The notes beneath the pieces are model-generated. The model saw nothing but the letters and a program-made list of their open reading frames with translations, was not told where the DNA came from and did not search any database. Positions 23,741-35,919 of a stretch of DNA of 64,000 nucleotides are shown in pieces. Positions within the stretch are counted from its first letter, which is position 1. Every line of letters starts with the position of its first letter. This DNA is from Tigriopus japonicus. Taxonomy: Eukaryota > Arthropoda > Copepoda > Harpacticoida > Harpacticidae. A program made the position numbers and the translations under genes. The DNA is taken from NCBI GenBank assembly GCA_010645155.1, contig CM021317.1, forward strand, positions 5,593,123-5,657,122, given 5' to 3'.

Positions 23741-23813
23741 TACAAATTACAACAGAAATAGACGAAGGGCACAAAATCTATCTACACACACACTGCCATA
23801 TTCAGCAAATCTT

Positions 23814-26800
23814 TCAGTAATTGGTTCTTCCCCGTTGATATCCTCGACCTCGAGCATCACCGCCTCTCCAACCTCCACGATTCCCGGCAAATCGCTTGGC
23901 AGGAGGTCCACCATCATCGCCAAAAGATCGAGGGGGTCGACTCGTGAACATACTTCCGCTATTTTCAACCGAGTCCATCCCGTTGCGACCGGCATTGATC
24001 AAGCATAACTCTTGCAAGGTATCTAAAAGCTCTTGGTCATCCGCTGGAAATTGACAAATCAATTCGGGGTCATCGGCAATGCGTAAAATTAGTTTTTCCA
24101 AAGCCGGTCGGATGGCCAAAATGATCGAGGCATGATAGGGTGTCATACGTAGATTGATCCAATTGTCCAATCGGACAAGGCCATTGGCAAGAAGATCCAC
24201 TTTTCTTGAACCAAACATGAGCAAATGAATCGGGCTAACCATGGACATTTGCTTGCACGAAACAGCTCGGGTTCGTATTTTCTCACCAAAAACAAAGAGC
24301 GGGATCGGAAACTTGAAAGCATCCTTGGTAAAATTCACCGATGATTTATGAATAAGCGCATCCTTTGCTTCGGTGGTGAAGACCTTGCGTTTTTCTTTGT
24401 GCATGCACACATTTGGGTACAAACCCAAGGTCAAAAGACCAATGACCACGTCGAGCTTCCGATCAGGGCCATGAAAGTTCAAGTTCTGTTGGGCAAAACA
24501 GTCCTCGGGAAACCCCTGACCAATCAACAAATCTCGGAGTTGAGACTTGGCTTCCCAAGTGGTTCTCAAGGTCGACATATTCAACCCTTTGTGGTCGCAA
24601 AAATTGGCCTCCGCAATCTCACCTCCCATTCGAGCATCTTCCCAGTTGTTGAAGGCATTAAGGGCACAAAGATGGTCAGAAAAGCGGTTTCCTGCAAAGT
24701 TCTTTTGCTGAAAGCTTAAACGACCTCCCCTCATATCTGTCACGAAAAATTCCGTGCCAGCCGATGTTTGGGCAGCAATGGTGCAAAGGGCATCGCCAAA
24801 TTTCAGAGCCGCACCAAGGACAAGCATCTTTCCCACTCTGGGTTCAATGGGTAATCGGGCCAGAATTTTTCCCAAGGACGTCAGTTCATCGTCTTTCGTG
24901 AGACATTTCATTTCTCGTAATAGAACTTCAGCCTCAATGACGGCATCAATCGGAGGAGGTTCAAGGGCCTTAGACAGGAATTGACCCACACTCCCAAGCT
25001 TGAGTAGTTTGATAGACAAAGCCAGTTCATGAAGAGGGGTTCGGAACATCTCTGGAGTCATGTGTTCATCTAATTTTGCAAATCTGGCCTTGGAACACAA
25101 GTGGAATGCGAATCCAGGACGAACTCGACCCGCCCTTCCTCTTCGTTGTTGGAGATTACTTCGACTGGCCCAAACTGTAGCATAGTTGGTCATGTTATTA
25201 TGAGACGTGAACAACTTCATCTTGGCTTTACAGCTGTCAATGACAAAGACCACATCGTCAATGGTGATGGAGGTCTCCGCAATATTCGTAGAAAGGATGA
25301 TTTTCATGACCCCATCTGGAGGTCTCATAAATACGGCTTTCTGATCTTCACGTGGTAATTGGGAATGCAAGGGCAAAACGCGATATTGATTTCCACCAAA
25401 TTCCGGATGTTGTTGAAGGTATTTCAAGAGGGCAAAAATGAGGTTCCATCCAGGCAAAAATACCAGAACCGCCCCTGGGACGTTCATTCCTTTGATGTAC
25501 TTTAAGAGGCCTTCTATGAGTTCAAAACTGATTTCTCGCTCACTTAGATGTGCCATAACGTCTCTAGTAACTGGTTTGTAATCCGGTGAGCACACTTTGT
25601 TCAAGTCTGCGTCTTCAACATCTCTATCATCTCCAGTTTCATCATCTTGACTCCGCTTTTTGGCCTTAAAATTAGCGGGCAGACAGAAATTGGTCATCTC
25701 AATGCAATCCTCCAGGTAATATTCCTTGACGGAATGGGATCGTCCAGGAACCTCAATGATTGGACAATTGTCAAAATAGGTGGAAAATAAGTTCGTGTCA
25801 ATTGTCGCCGACATCAAAATGATCCTTAGATCCGGGTAGTTATGGATCATGTCCCTGAGAACAACCAACAGGAAATCTGTGTTCACATCGCGTTCGTGAA
25901 TTTCATCAACAATGACATGGGAGATTCCACGGAGTCCGCCTTCCAACTTCCTCAAAAGCACTCCCACGGTACAGAACATGACCGATCCATAAGGTCTGGG
26001 TAACATGGATTCAAATCGGACACTATATCCAATACTCTCCCCCAAAGGCTCACATCTCTCCACAGAAACCCGATCAGCCACAGAAACGGCTGAAATCCTC
26101 CGAGGCTGTGTCACCACAATGTTGCATTGGGCTCCTTGTCCAGAACTAATGTACTCGTCCAGGATGTACTGGCAAACTTGGGTAGTTTTTCCACATCCGG
26201 TACTTCCTCTAATCAGGATAACTTGATGATCGGCAATACTGGCGACAATGTGATTTTTCTGATCAAAAATGGGCAAAGCTCCTCTCTGGGTATTGGCTTC
26301 CTGAATAGCTGGATCAGTTTTTTGGCGCTCAGACCAAGCATTAAACATGTCCGAGCTCATGGTATCCAATGGCATATTGGCCAAAGGTCCCTCATCTATG
26401 TTACAACCCATCCATGGATGCCAATTTTCCACTGGAGGACACCAAGAAATAACTCCAGCTACCGGTGCTTGAGTGGCCATTTCAAGAACATCAACTTCAG
26501 GCAATAAAGAAAGGACTTCACCCTCGGCAATAGTGGCACTTTCCACATCTACTGCGCCCAAATCCAAGGTTTTAAGGGTATTTTCCACTTTCGAGGCCAA
26601 ATCATCAGAAATACTAACGTCATAGGCAGGCAGATCAAGGATATCTCGATTCTTCTTTAATGTTCCAGAGAAGGCTGGAATCACTCCCAAGTGGAAAAGT
26701 TGTCTCACCAAAGATAGGGCACAACTTTTGGAGGCAGATTGCTTGTTGGATCCACTTTCTCTAGCGTGAACGTTCCGCTTCAATTGGGGAACATAGAAGC

Positions 26801-27404
26801 TCATTTCGGCGATAAAACTCTGATTGTGGGTGGGTCCAAAATTTGAATACTTGTAATCGGCCTTGATCCGGTTGCTTTGGATCCATTGATGAAGCATTGA
26901 TTTTGAATTCTCCAAGGTCCAATTTCCGTGTATACCCGCATTCACGTCAAGATCTTCAGCCTCTTGGAACTTCTTCTGCTCAAGTGGATCAACGAACCGC
27001 TCTTTAAAATTTGGCTTTTGGTCATCTTGACCTGCTGGAACGTAAGCTTGTCCCAAGGATCTTGGATCGTATCCAGCCCTTCCATTTCCCCCTCCGCTAA
27101 AGGCGGATGACGTTGAAGAACCAGCAAATGCCGATGTTTGGATTCCAGAATCTTGAGGAATCTCCGATTGCGATAATAGACCTTGGCGCACTAAATATAC
27201 CAAGAAATCTTTGGCTGCATTACTTTGAGCATCCTTTTTGTTGGTGGAGTTTCCAAAGGCGGTGTAGTTATAGGTGGGCACGGTCAGTTCACAAAGAAAT
27301 CGTTGGCGATGTTTGGGTCCAGATTGTCGGACGTTGTATTGTGGAGGCTCTTGCTTACGTTTGCCCAACCAACTATATAGGAATGCTTTGCTTTCTTCCG
27401 TCAT
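23814..27404 (-). CDS. mle: Maleless/DHX9-type DExH RNA helicase
   Basis: ATP-dependent RNA/DNA helicase of the DHX9 (RNA helicase A) family. In flies MLE remodels roX RNA in dosage compensation, and across animals the family acts in nuclear RNA processing. The 1196 aa reading frame is complete and has no intron. Order seen: dsRBD1 (about 3-75), dsRBD2 (about 160-240), linker, Walker A GSTGCGKT at 400-407, DEIH at 500-503, [26 protein letters not shown] at 752-760, HA2/OB regions, then a short Gly/Arg-rich tail ([17 protein letters not shown]). All catalytic motifs are intact. Length is close to DHX9 and MLE (about 1,270-1,300), with a shorter RGG tail. A pyrimidine-rich acceptor ending TTTCTTTAG stands 22 nt before the ATG, so a 5'UTR intron is likely. 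Convergent with rn. Confidence 0.97.
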   Translation of the reverse strand: MTEESKAFLYSWLGKRKQEPPQYNVRQSGPKHRQRFLCELTVPTYNYTAFGNSTNKKDAQSNAAKDFLVYLVRQGLLSQSEIPQDSGIQTSAFAGSSTSSAFSGGGNGRAGYDPRSLGQAYVPAGQDDQKPNFKERFVDPLEQKKFQEAEDLDVNAGIHGNWTLENSKSMLHQWIQSNRIKADYKYSNFGPTHNQSFIAEMSFYVPQLKRNVHARESGSNKQSASKSCALSLVRQLFHLGVIPAFSGTLKKNRDILDLPAYDVSISDDLASKVENTLKTLDLGAVDVESATIAEGEVLSLLPEVDVLEMATQAPVAGVISWCPPVENWHPWMGCNIDEGPLANMPLDTMSSDMFNAWSERQKTDPAIQEANTQRGALPIFDQKNHIVASIADHQVILIRGSTGCGKTTQVCQYILDEYISSGQGAQCNIVVTQPRRISAVSVADRVSVERCEPLGESIGYSVRFESMLPRPYGSVMFCTVGVLLRKLEGGLRGISHVIVDEIHERDVNTDFLLVVLRDMIHNYPDLRIILMSATIDTNLFSTYFDNCPIIEVPGRSHSVKEYYLEDCIEMTNFCLPANFKAKKRSQDDETGDDRDVEDADLNKVCSPDYKPVTRDVMAHLSEREISFELIEGLLKYIKGMNVPGAVLVFLPGWNLIFALLKYLQQHPEFGGNQYRVLPLHSQLPREDQKAVFMRPPDGVMKIILSTNIAETSITIDDVVFVIDSCKAKMKLFTSHNNMTNYATVWASRSNLQQRRGRAGRVRPGFAFHLCSKARFAKLDEHMTPEMFRTPLHELALSIKLLKLGSVGQFLSKALEPPPIDAVIEAEVLLREMKCLTKDDELTSLGKILARLPIEPRVGKMLVLGAALKFGDALCTIAAQTSAGTEFFVTDMRGGRLSFQQKNFAGNRFSDHLCALNAFNNWEDARMGGEIAEANFCDHKGLNMSTLRTTWEAKSQLRDLLIGQGFPEDCFAQQNLNFHGPDRKLDVVIGLLTLGLYPNVCMHKEKRKVFTTEAKDALIHKSSVNFTKDAFKFPIPLFVFGEKIRTRAVSCKQMSMVSPIHLLMFGSRKVDLLANGLVRLDNWINLRMTPYHASIILAIRPALEKLILRIADDPELICQFPADDQELLDTLQELCLINAGRNGMDSVENSGSMFTSRPPRSFGDDGGPPAKRFAGNRGGWRGGDARGRGYQRGRTNY

Positions 27405-27426
27405 TGTGGAATGTAGAATTTACGGC

Positions 27427-28228
27427 CTAAAGAAAAAGAAAGAAAGGTTTTTTTTCATATTTTCCAAGAATGCCTTCTTAATCAGTGGGGTTTAGATTTG
27501 ATTTTTTAAGTAACTTTTATAGAAAAAAAACTTGATTGAAAACTTGGTTACAAACTGCATTTGATAGATCAATACGTACTAAATTAACCAAGAACCAAGT
27601 CAAAATAATTTTCAAGCTTGAACAATTGACAATGAAATACTTCGACTTGAAATTAGCCATAAAGTACTAAAAGGCAAAAAATCAGCACTAAACTGAAAAA
27701 CGAACACAAAAATTAACCTTAATTTAAAAATAAATAAATGAAAATTGATAGCTTTTATGGCCTTGAGGCACAAACTTTTGTTCCAAATCAGACTCATCTT
27801 TTCATTCACCATTGTTGTGACGCAATAAAGGTGCTAAAACTTATGGACAGAGGGCAAGAATATTACATTTCAATATACAAATTCAATTTTTCATGACTTC
27901 GATGAAACCTTACAAGAATTTCGATTAGCAAAATTTAATTGAATTGATTAAATTTGATCTTATAGAAAGAAGAACAATTGAAAAAAACATTTGAATAGTC
28001 TCATATCTCAAAAAACTTTCACGGTGTTGAAAAAAGTGTTTTCAAGACAGAAAATGTTGGGAAAACAAAGTAATGAAAGCGACTTAAGAAATAAGTAAAA
28101 GTAAGTGGGAAAAGGGGAAGAAAGAAAAGAAAATTTATGATCCATTTCTTAAAGTTCAATAAGCGATGGACCAAAAGGACTCATAACCGAAGCCTAAAGC
28201 AGATGACTGTAAAATGATAAAAACACAC
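27427..28228 (-). other. mle: mle 5' region (5'UTR intron and promoter side)
   Basis: An intron acceptor on - is read at 27427-27428, preceded by a C/T tract. The upstream 5'UTR exon, donor and promoter must lie farther right, but I cannot place them. The stretch is AT-rich and without supported coding sequence. Confidence 0.4.
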
Positions 28229-28362
28229 ACACTTCACCTCTTAGCTATTTTTACTAAACCCTCGATTGGGAGGTTGCGTGGTCTAATTTTACCTAACATT
28301 CCGAAATTTGTCGGAATGTCGAACTCGTGGGCAAATTGTTTTCGTAAGCCTGTCATGAAGTG

Positions 28363-28635
28363 CACAAACTAGCCCCAGACTTCTCAGTTCTAGCTAAGCA
28401 GGCAGACTACGGCGACAGTTGTTTGATCTGTGACCTCTAGATGACTCAGGCTGTATTTTCGGGATTGACTCTGAGAATCAAACTTGAAAAGGGATATTTG
28501 CGTTACAAACAAGGTAGCGCCATCTATGACGTTCCTTATGAAACCATCATTTTTAACAATGTTGTTAGGTAATCCCTCATAGAGGGCGGTTTTGGCGACG
28601 TCAAAATTGAGATATCTCTATTTCATTTATCTATG
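28363..28635. mobile_element. Insertion inside the left arm of the foldback element
   Basis: The right arm reads straight through where the left arm is interrupted by 273 bp. The break is flanked by ATGAAGTG (28355-28362) and GTGAAGTG (28635-28642), an apparent 7-8 bp target duplication. No terminal inverted repeat is obvious in the insert. Confidence 0.65.
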
Positions 28636-28827
28636 TGAAGTGTGAACCCTACACAAAGTGCTGGTTTGCTCCGACAGCTTGTTTGCTACAGCTGCGCGTT
28701 CGGCTCACTATAACTCAAGAATGCAAAAGAATGAACCCGCCTTAGATAAAGTGTATTGTTATGGGATTGGATATTCTATTAAAGAACAGTTGAAAGGTAA
28801 TATAATAAAATAACCTTTCCACATCTA

Positions 28828-28865
28828 AACCTAACCTAACCTTACCTTACCTAACCTAACCTAAC
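28828..28865. repeat. Interstitial telomere-like (CCTAA)n stretch
   Basis: Seven or so imperfect CCTAA/CCTTA units, the complement of the arthropod telomere repeat TTAGG, lie inside the foldback element. Short enough to be chance or a slipped simple repeat. Confidence 0.5.
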
Positions 28866-29266
28866 TTAATGTAAAGTAATTTAATCCTAACGTAAACCAA
28901 ATGTAATGTAAAGATAAAAAATGAATGGTCAAACCTAAAATTTAAAAAAAACTTATACCCTTGGTGAGCCGCGAACACTCAATCATTGGTACATGAGCCA
29001 GATTTTCTACCACAGCGCTAAAACATTGCCTTGGATGGAAGGATGCAATTGGTAGTATTTAACTGTCTCATTTGTTGCAACAGCTGTTTCAAGCAAGCTG
29101 TCGGAGCAAACCAGCACTTTGTGTAGGGTTCACACTTCATGACAGGCTTACAAAAACAATTTGCCCACGAGTTCGACATTCCGACAAATTTCGGAATGTT
29201 AGGTAAAATTAGACCACGCAACCTCCCAATCGAGGGTTTAGTAAAAATAGCCAAGACACTTCACCT

Positions 29267-31827
29267 CAAAGTAATTTTCATATTTTCATCATACATTAGG
29301 AATGAACAGAAAATAAATTGTCTGATTTCTTTGAAATAGAAATACCCAAACGTATGTATGGTAACACCTCGTTAGCCAAGAAGAACAATTTCGGGTCTTT
29401 TGCACTTTGATTTTGAGATTCTAATATATATATTTTTCCACAGACTGTAGGTCATTGAAAACAGAAGGTGCTCCACGATATAAAGACTCTCAATATGTTA
29501 AAAGTAAAATTTACAAAATTTTATAATTTTAGTCTTAAAGATATTTCTTGTAATTAGAGCGATATGGAATTGTTATTACCGCTCTACGGATAACTAAGGG
29601 TCCATCTTTCCCATACTGAAAGTTTGGGCTCCAAAAGGATTCTTCTGCTATTTGATAACCCTACCTTTTGTGCATCATCGCTTAAAAACGAGGAGCGAGG
29701 ATCAAAAAAGTTTTACCTTTGACTTTTGTACGTTTTTCCGGCCTTTTTGGTCCAAAAACACCATTTCGATTTTTGTTTCCATTTTTTAGAGATTGAAATG
29801 GGAAAGAATACTTTACAATTGAAAAAGCTTTAAAAGGGCAAAAAAGCCATGATAATGTAAGTTTCCTTAAAAATCCTTATAAATCGTGCAATAATCAAAA
29901 TGCCAAAAAACTGAGACTTTAAAACTTCAGCTAACACTTGCACATTCCATATTTTTCTGGCCCCTTAGTCATAACGGGTTCAATCCTTCTTGATCCAGCT
30001 TTTGATTTTACACGTGTTCTGATTACTTGAAACAAACTGATATGGCATACAAAGCAACATCTTTCCAGGAATATCACCAAAGGAACATCCCTACATCAAA
30101 TCAAATTTCAAAAGAAACTTCGAATTTTCATCAATTCATAAGTTCAAAAGGTGGCCCTTTAATAGGTATAATAATAGTTCCTTTACAAGGGGCATGGGTT
30201 ATCGTTATTTAATAAATTGATGACCTAATTTTTTTTACAAAAAATAAGCACTTCTTGTCTTACCCTTGGATCCCTAAAACTTCTAAGCATCATTCAACAA
30301 AGGGGGTCAATTTTTTTGGACAAGAGCGTTCAATTGCGCCTACGGATTTGTCGCGCTTGACCAAGAAAATTACTGCAGGATTTAAAACCCTTGACCAGGG
30401 CTGAAAAAAGTTGATGTACAAGTAATGTACACACGTGTTGAAAGCCTTGTTCAAAACAATGAACCATTCAAGAATTGATGGAGAGGGCAATCTCAAAATA
30501 GTTGATATCATTTTCTTTTCATACTCTAGTTACAAAGTTAACTAAGAATTGTTTTCTTTTGTATTTTTTTTAACGTAGACATGAGGGTAGCGTTAGTAGC
30601 ATCCATTCAACATTCAACAAAGGGGGCTGTTTCTCGGACAAGAACGTTACATTGCTCCTATGGATTCGTCGCGCTTGATCAAGGAAAATTGCTTGAAGAA
30701 GCCCGTCCGCACATGTGTTGAATGTATGAATCATTATTTCACCTTAGGGAATGACAGTAGTTTCACCCATTTTAGTTCTTAAAGCCTGTTTGTAGATTAA
30801 TACACATTAGGAATACACATTGGAACTATAAAAACAGAATATATTTATGCCATATCAAAAAGCAACGGAAAAAGGATGAAATGGACTGTTTAACGTTCAA
30901 AAAATGTTTTCGTCCAAGACCATCCAATGCAAACAACAAATGAAAATGTTGAAATTCAGAGCTCTCAATTATAGTTAAATTCTTCTGCAATGGGAGTGAT
31001 TACTGTATCATTTTACGGACCTGCTGCCGTTGGCAGTGTAGGCTTGCCAAAAAAAAATCTCAGTTTTCAAGGGTCAGATTTTCGAAAAATGTTGCATTTA
31101 TGGGCAACGGCATGGTTGAGAAGTATTGTAAAGTAATTTGAAAACAAATGGAGAAATTGGAAGCCTTCAATTAAACATTTTTTTTTGTTTTTAGGTTTAG
31201 TTGCCCTAAAGTCTTAAAGTTGCTTTAGGAACCGATCTCCTCTGGTCATCTTGTTATTCAAAGTCAGGCATTCCTAATTTCAAAGTTCGGAAGAACCCTC
31301 TCAACTTATGTAGCAAAATTTCAGATAAAAGCAACAATAAAGACTTTTTGGCTAAAATAATGTCAAGAATTGCTATTTCAACTTCAGATTGTGCAGATAA
31401 GAAAGGCATTGTTGCAATTACCAGGCCTAAACCTTCGTTTTAGTTACCTCGCACGCTCATCTGAAACACAGGTCTTCCGAACTTTTTTTCCCGCCAAAAA
31501 TGATGACGTCACTAGTAATTGCTGTAATAGTTCCCTCTGTGGAGGGGAAGGCTGCGATGGAAATTATTGTCTCTAGTGCGATTACATCAATTGCGTTCTT
31601 CTGCAAATGAGACCTTCCTTGCATTGGGTAGACTTTGGGTCTCAAATTTGAGTTTAATCTATTTTAGCTTAATTTATTTTAGCTATGCCGGACTGTGGGA
31701 AAACAATTGCCAAAAGAAGCCTATCTCAGTCCTATGATCTAGTCTCAGTTGGATTTGCACTCCAAGTGTTACTTCGATGTTCGGTGGAGTTGAAAACTGA
31801 AACGCGTAGCCTACCCTAGTGCACTTA
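29267..31827. other. Intergenic, AT-rich
   Basis: Apart from the diverged direct duplication near 30.3-30.7 kb, no gene or delimited transposon is seen. Confidence 0.5.
30292..30700. repeat. Diverged direct duplication
   Basis: Two copies of about 90 bp (about 30292-30382 and 30605-30700) share CATTCAACAAAGGGGG, GGACAAGA-CGTT and TCGTCGCGCTTGA in the same orientation, with intervening unique DNA. Confidence 0.5.
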
Positions 31828-32843
31828 CAGGATGGCTGATAAGTCTGGGACCGCAATTTTGCTATGTAGATCGGTCATTTCAAACAATTTAGCACTTATA
31901 ATTTGTCACAACAAAAGCAAAACTTTTGGAAAAGAGCCGTGTTAAACATTTTCAAAATAGTCTTACTTAGCTCATAAAAATTGGACACATTTGTGGAACC
32001 ACCGACGCACGTGTAACACGCACAAACTATTCAGATATTAATGCCCATACTATCTAAAGGGTATTCTTTAGAGCCCCAATATTCTTGCAGAACTTTCAGC
32101 TTTTTCATAAGCTCTGGACTCAGGCATGAATCACAAATTAAAATCCATTAGATTGAGACTAGAGGTTAGCTTTTTAGACGCAAAAGATCGATTTCAAGAT
32201 CGTACTTAAGTATTGTAAGTCCGATCTTGAGATCGAGCTTTGCGTCTAAAATCTAGCCTCTGGGCTTGAAGGCAGCTTTATTTCCCTTCTCTTAATGTCA
32301 TGGATTTTTTGCTGCTCCTGGCATCTGGGCTTCTGACACTTATGGAAAGATGTGCAATCCTTCCTTGCCCTTTTAGAAATGGATCCTACATCTTTATAAT
32401 GGTTTATTGTAATTCTGACATAATTCTAATCAAATTGCTCATTTGCATAGTTTTCAAAATCTCCGGATCTGATTTCGCCTCTTTGTGGAGCTCAACTATT
32501 GTCGTTTCAAGGATTTTACTAACTCCATGTTGATGTAAGCAAAAACCTCTTGTCTCAAATTTGTTTAACATTATCAGAAACCATTGTCTCAACAATTTTG
32601 AAGGGAAATTTGAAAACTCATGAAGATATTTTCATTTAAAAAGATGGGTTACACATTACATGTGCGTCGGTGGTTCCACAAATGTGCCCATTTTATCTGG
32701 TAAGGACTGTTATTGTGAATTTGTTTAACATAACTCTTTTCCAATAGTTTTGTGTTTGCTTTGGCTAATTACAAGTGCTAAATTGGTAAAAATGAATGAT
32801 TAATAATGCCAAAAGTGTGGTCCCAGACTTATCAGCCACCCTG
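31828..32843. mobile_element. Mariner-type MITE with long TIRs (1016 bp)
   Basis: TIRs start CAGGATGGCTGATAAGTCTG and, read from the right, CAGGGTGGCTGATAAGTCTG. TA dinucleotides flank both ends (31826-31827, 32844-32845), as for Tc1/mariner. The inverted similarity extends for about 180 bp per side and includes CCACCGACGCAC. No transposase catalytic region is visible inside. Confidence 0.85.
32160..32262. repeat. Palindrome nested in the mariner-type element
   Basis: Arms of about 42 bp (AGAGGTTAGCTTTTTAGACG at the left, CGTCTAAAATCTAGCCTCT at the right) around a 20 bp loop. It may be a small foldback insertion, but no clear target duplication is seen. Confidence 0.6.
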
Positions 32844-32845
32844 TA

Positions 32846-34860
32846 CTTCTTCTATTTTATTACACTGCACTAGTCTAATTGACACAAGTGAGGTCTTATT
32901 AACAGAAAACAACAATTGAATTGTTTCTGATGGAAATAATATTTTTTTTTACCGATGGCGTCCCAGTCCAACGAAATTCAGTGCCTTATGGTCCATTTGA
33001 GTACCGTCCCCAGTTTTCCGTTATTCTTGCTCAGGAAGTTCACAGTCATCATGCGTCGAGTTAGCTTATTAACGTGCAACATACCAAAAGCTCTGAGAAC
33101 TGCCTCATAAAACCGCATACAAATTAATGTTACAAAAATAAACCACTAAAAAAATATTGCAGTTTCTTATAACATACTATGAAGTATATAAACACCATTT
33201 GGTCAACGTTCAATTTTCAAGATTTGATTTAATGTGCCAACAATGAACGGTTACGTAATTCCTACGCTACTTTAAAAATTGAATAAAAGTTCTTGCACTT
33301 GGACAAGGCAACTGAGCCCTTCATGATGTAAAAGGGATTAAATAAAGCTACCCACTTGTACCGTATTTCAAGATCTTTACCTCTTCCCATTTCTAACGAA
33401 ATTTTTCACTTGCAAAAAGGTTATTAAGTCAGGGGGTTATTGGTTAAGATTACTACGGAAGAGTCTTTTAGGGTGCCCTCAAAGGAGGGACTTCTTAGGG
33501 CATTTGAACCATGGTTAAAAAGATAAAATGCATTAAGATTGTCAGGAACAAAGTTGAAAAGTGTTATTATTACAAAAGCTTGTTAAATCAACTAATTTCG
33601 AATCGGATCTCAAAACTATTGGCATGCCGTCGTTGCTTTTGACATCCAGAAACACAAACATTAGATACAGTATTTCCGAGGGCCTTTTTCACTATTCACT
33701 AGTACAGTAGGTTACGACACTCCTTACCCCATTATCTGTGGCCAATTGTGAACAGAAAGTATGTGTAATATTTTTATTTTATTTGAAAAAGCGACTTCAT
33801 TTCGGGGTACATTGATTTATGCCCTCCATGCCCGCAAAATTAGCTTTAAAAGTATATCTTTTTAGATATTTCGTGTCTCTACTTGTTTTCCTACAAAACA
33901 AAAAGCACTTGAAATTTGTATGGCTCTGTTGTAGTATTATGTCATGGCTGAAAGTTCTGCAAAAATTTAAATCACGTAACGGAACGGATGTCAAAGGAAA
34001 AAAGTAAAATTCTATGAAAATGCTTTAACCCAAATAATTAGATAAACAAAAAAAATAATATAAAAAAGTAACATGGCAGGGTCTAACAAAAAGGCCGTGG
34101 TAAAACAGGAACTCAACTTTTTGAAGCAGTCAAACCAATTCCATAGAGCAGCCTCATAAGTTACAGACATCCAAACTGGGATTGCCTTACAGATTGGCAT
34201 TTAGGCTGAACAATTCAGTTTTTTCTGACCTGCATGACCTGGACTTCATTTGATCACTTTCGAGGATTTGCAGTCTAATGTAAGATGTTCTCTCGTTGGC
34301 GAGAAAATTTAAATTACCAAAATCTGATCAAGCATCAATCAACAACCATAGATTGATTTTGCTCAGATTCTCCCTATTTGTTATCATCGCTCACTGCAAG
34401 TATACAACAAAACAAAATTGAATTCTCGCAAAACGAAGGCAAAAAGTTTGCATAAGTGAATGATACAGTCGCAAGAAGAACACATCTATTTGAATTTCGA
34501 AGGTTAAATTTTTCACAATGACTTGTGCTTCAATTAGACGCCTTCAATATTTTCAATATTTTAAAAACACTAAAATCATTATTGCGATGGTGCCGATATT
34601 GAAAAAACGCTGGACTAAACAAGGCTAATATTTTTCAGTGTCTCTAAATAGCCCTCTGTTCCTTGATCGAAAGAAATGCGGTATTGATAACTTGGAGGTA
34701 TGGCGGTCTAAGATTACGGGCAATACGGAGAGAACTGTAAATTATCAAAGTAAATATCTGTGCCTGACTGTCCCTCGGGTACCCCGGTATTAGTTAATTA
34801 TCTCGCGTGTCATTCTCAAACGGTCTCAACGAAATAAAACGTGACGGCAATTTCAACAGA
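32846..34860. other. Intergenic between mariner-type MITE and RpS9
   Basis: Only short AT-rich frames on both strands; nothing supported. Confidence 0.5.
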
Positions 34861-34873
34861 GCGGAGGCTTTTG

Positions 34874-34879
34874 TTTATT
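34874..34879 (-). terminator. RpS9: Poly(A) signal of RpS9
   Basis: AATAAA on - begins 34 bp past the stop codon, giving a very short 3'UTR, typical of ribosomal protein genes. Confidence 0.65.
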
Positions 34880-34912
34880 GTTCCACCATCATAATGATCG
34901 CTATCAGTTAGC

Positions 34913-35539
<627 letters not shown>

Positions 35540-35875
35540 TCAGACAAAAAGAAGGAAAGACAAGTGGGAGGAGAATCCGAGGGTATCTCGCCCATCCGGC
35601 TCAGTCAGACTCAACCATGGCCCTGGTCGCCATGATGGGGCCAAACTGAAGAGGATGAACACGCCCCATTGGAATTGCCGTCTATTTGGAGTTCAGGAGT
35701 ACACGGGGGAAACTTTGGGGATCGAGACCGTCTGAGAATCACACTCAATAGACAAAGGAAGAGGGGGGTTAAGTTGGAGGCCGAGAATGGCCCGAGAAGA
35801 GGGGCGTTTTGGAGGCATTTGAGGGGGAATGGGGGGTGTGGGGGCCTTTGAAATAGATATTTATGTTAACTCACC

Positions 35876-35919
35876 GTCCTACTGTCGAATGTTTCGCTGC
35901 GGAGGACTTCCGGAAAAAG
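35876..35919 (-). promoter_or_regulatory. RpS9: RpS9 non-coding first exon with 5'-TOP-like start
   Basis: On the minus strand a C followed by pyrimidines (CTTTTTCCGG) begins at 35919, matching the terminal oligopyrimidine tract used by ribosomal protein mRNAs for growth-dependent translation. A donor ACG|GTGAGT follows at 35875/35874. The exact start is inferred from the motif only. The exon end could shift by one base. Confidence 0.6.

Larger units (their letters stand above)
28240..29255. mobile_element. Foldback DNA element with long TIRs (1016 bp)
   Basis: Outer arms 28240-28362 and 29133-29255 are 123 bp each and nearly perfect inverted copies (CTTAGCTATTTTTACTAAAC against CTTGGCTATTTTTACTAAAC). 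They continue inward as 28643-28695 and about 29080-29132. A perfect 11-bp direct repeat ACACTTCACCT flanks it (28229-28239, 29256-29266), a size usual for Mutator-like foldback elements. The family is inferred from that size only. Confidence 0.85.

Noticed and set aside
24348..26507. Plus-strand frames across mle
   Set aside because: Antisense shadows of the helicase coding region.
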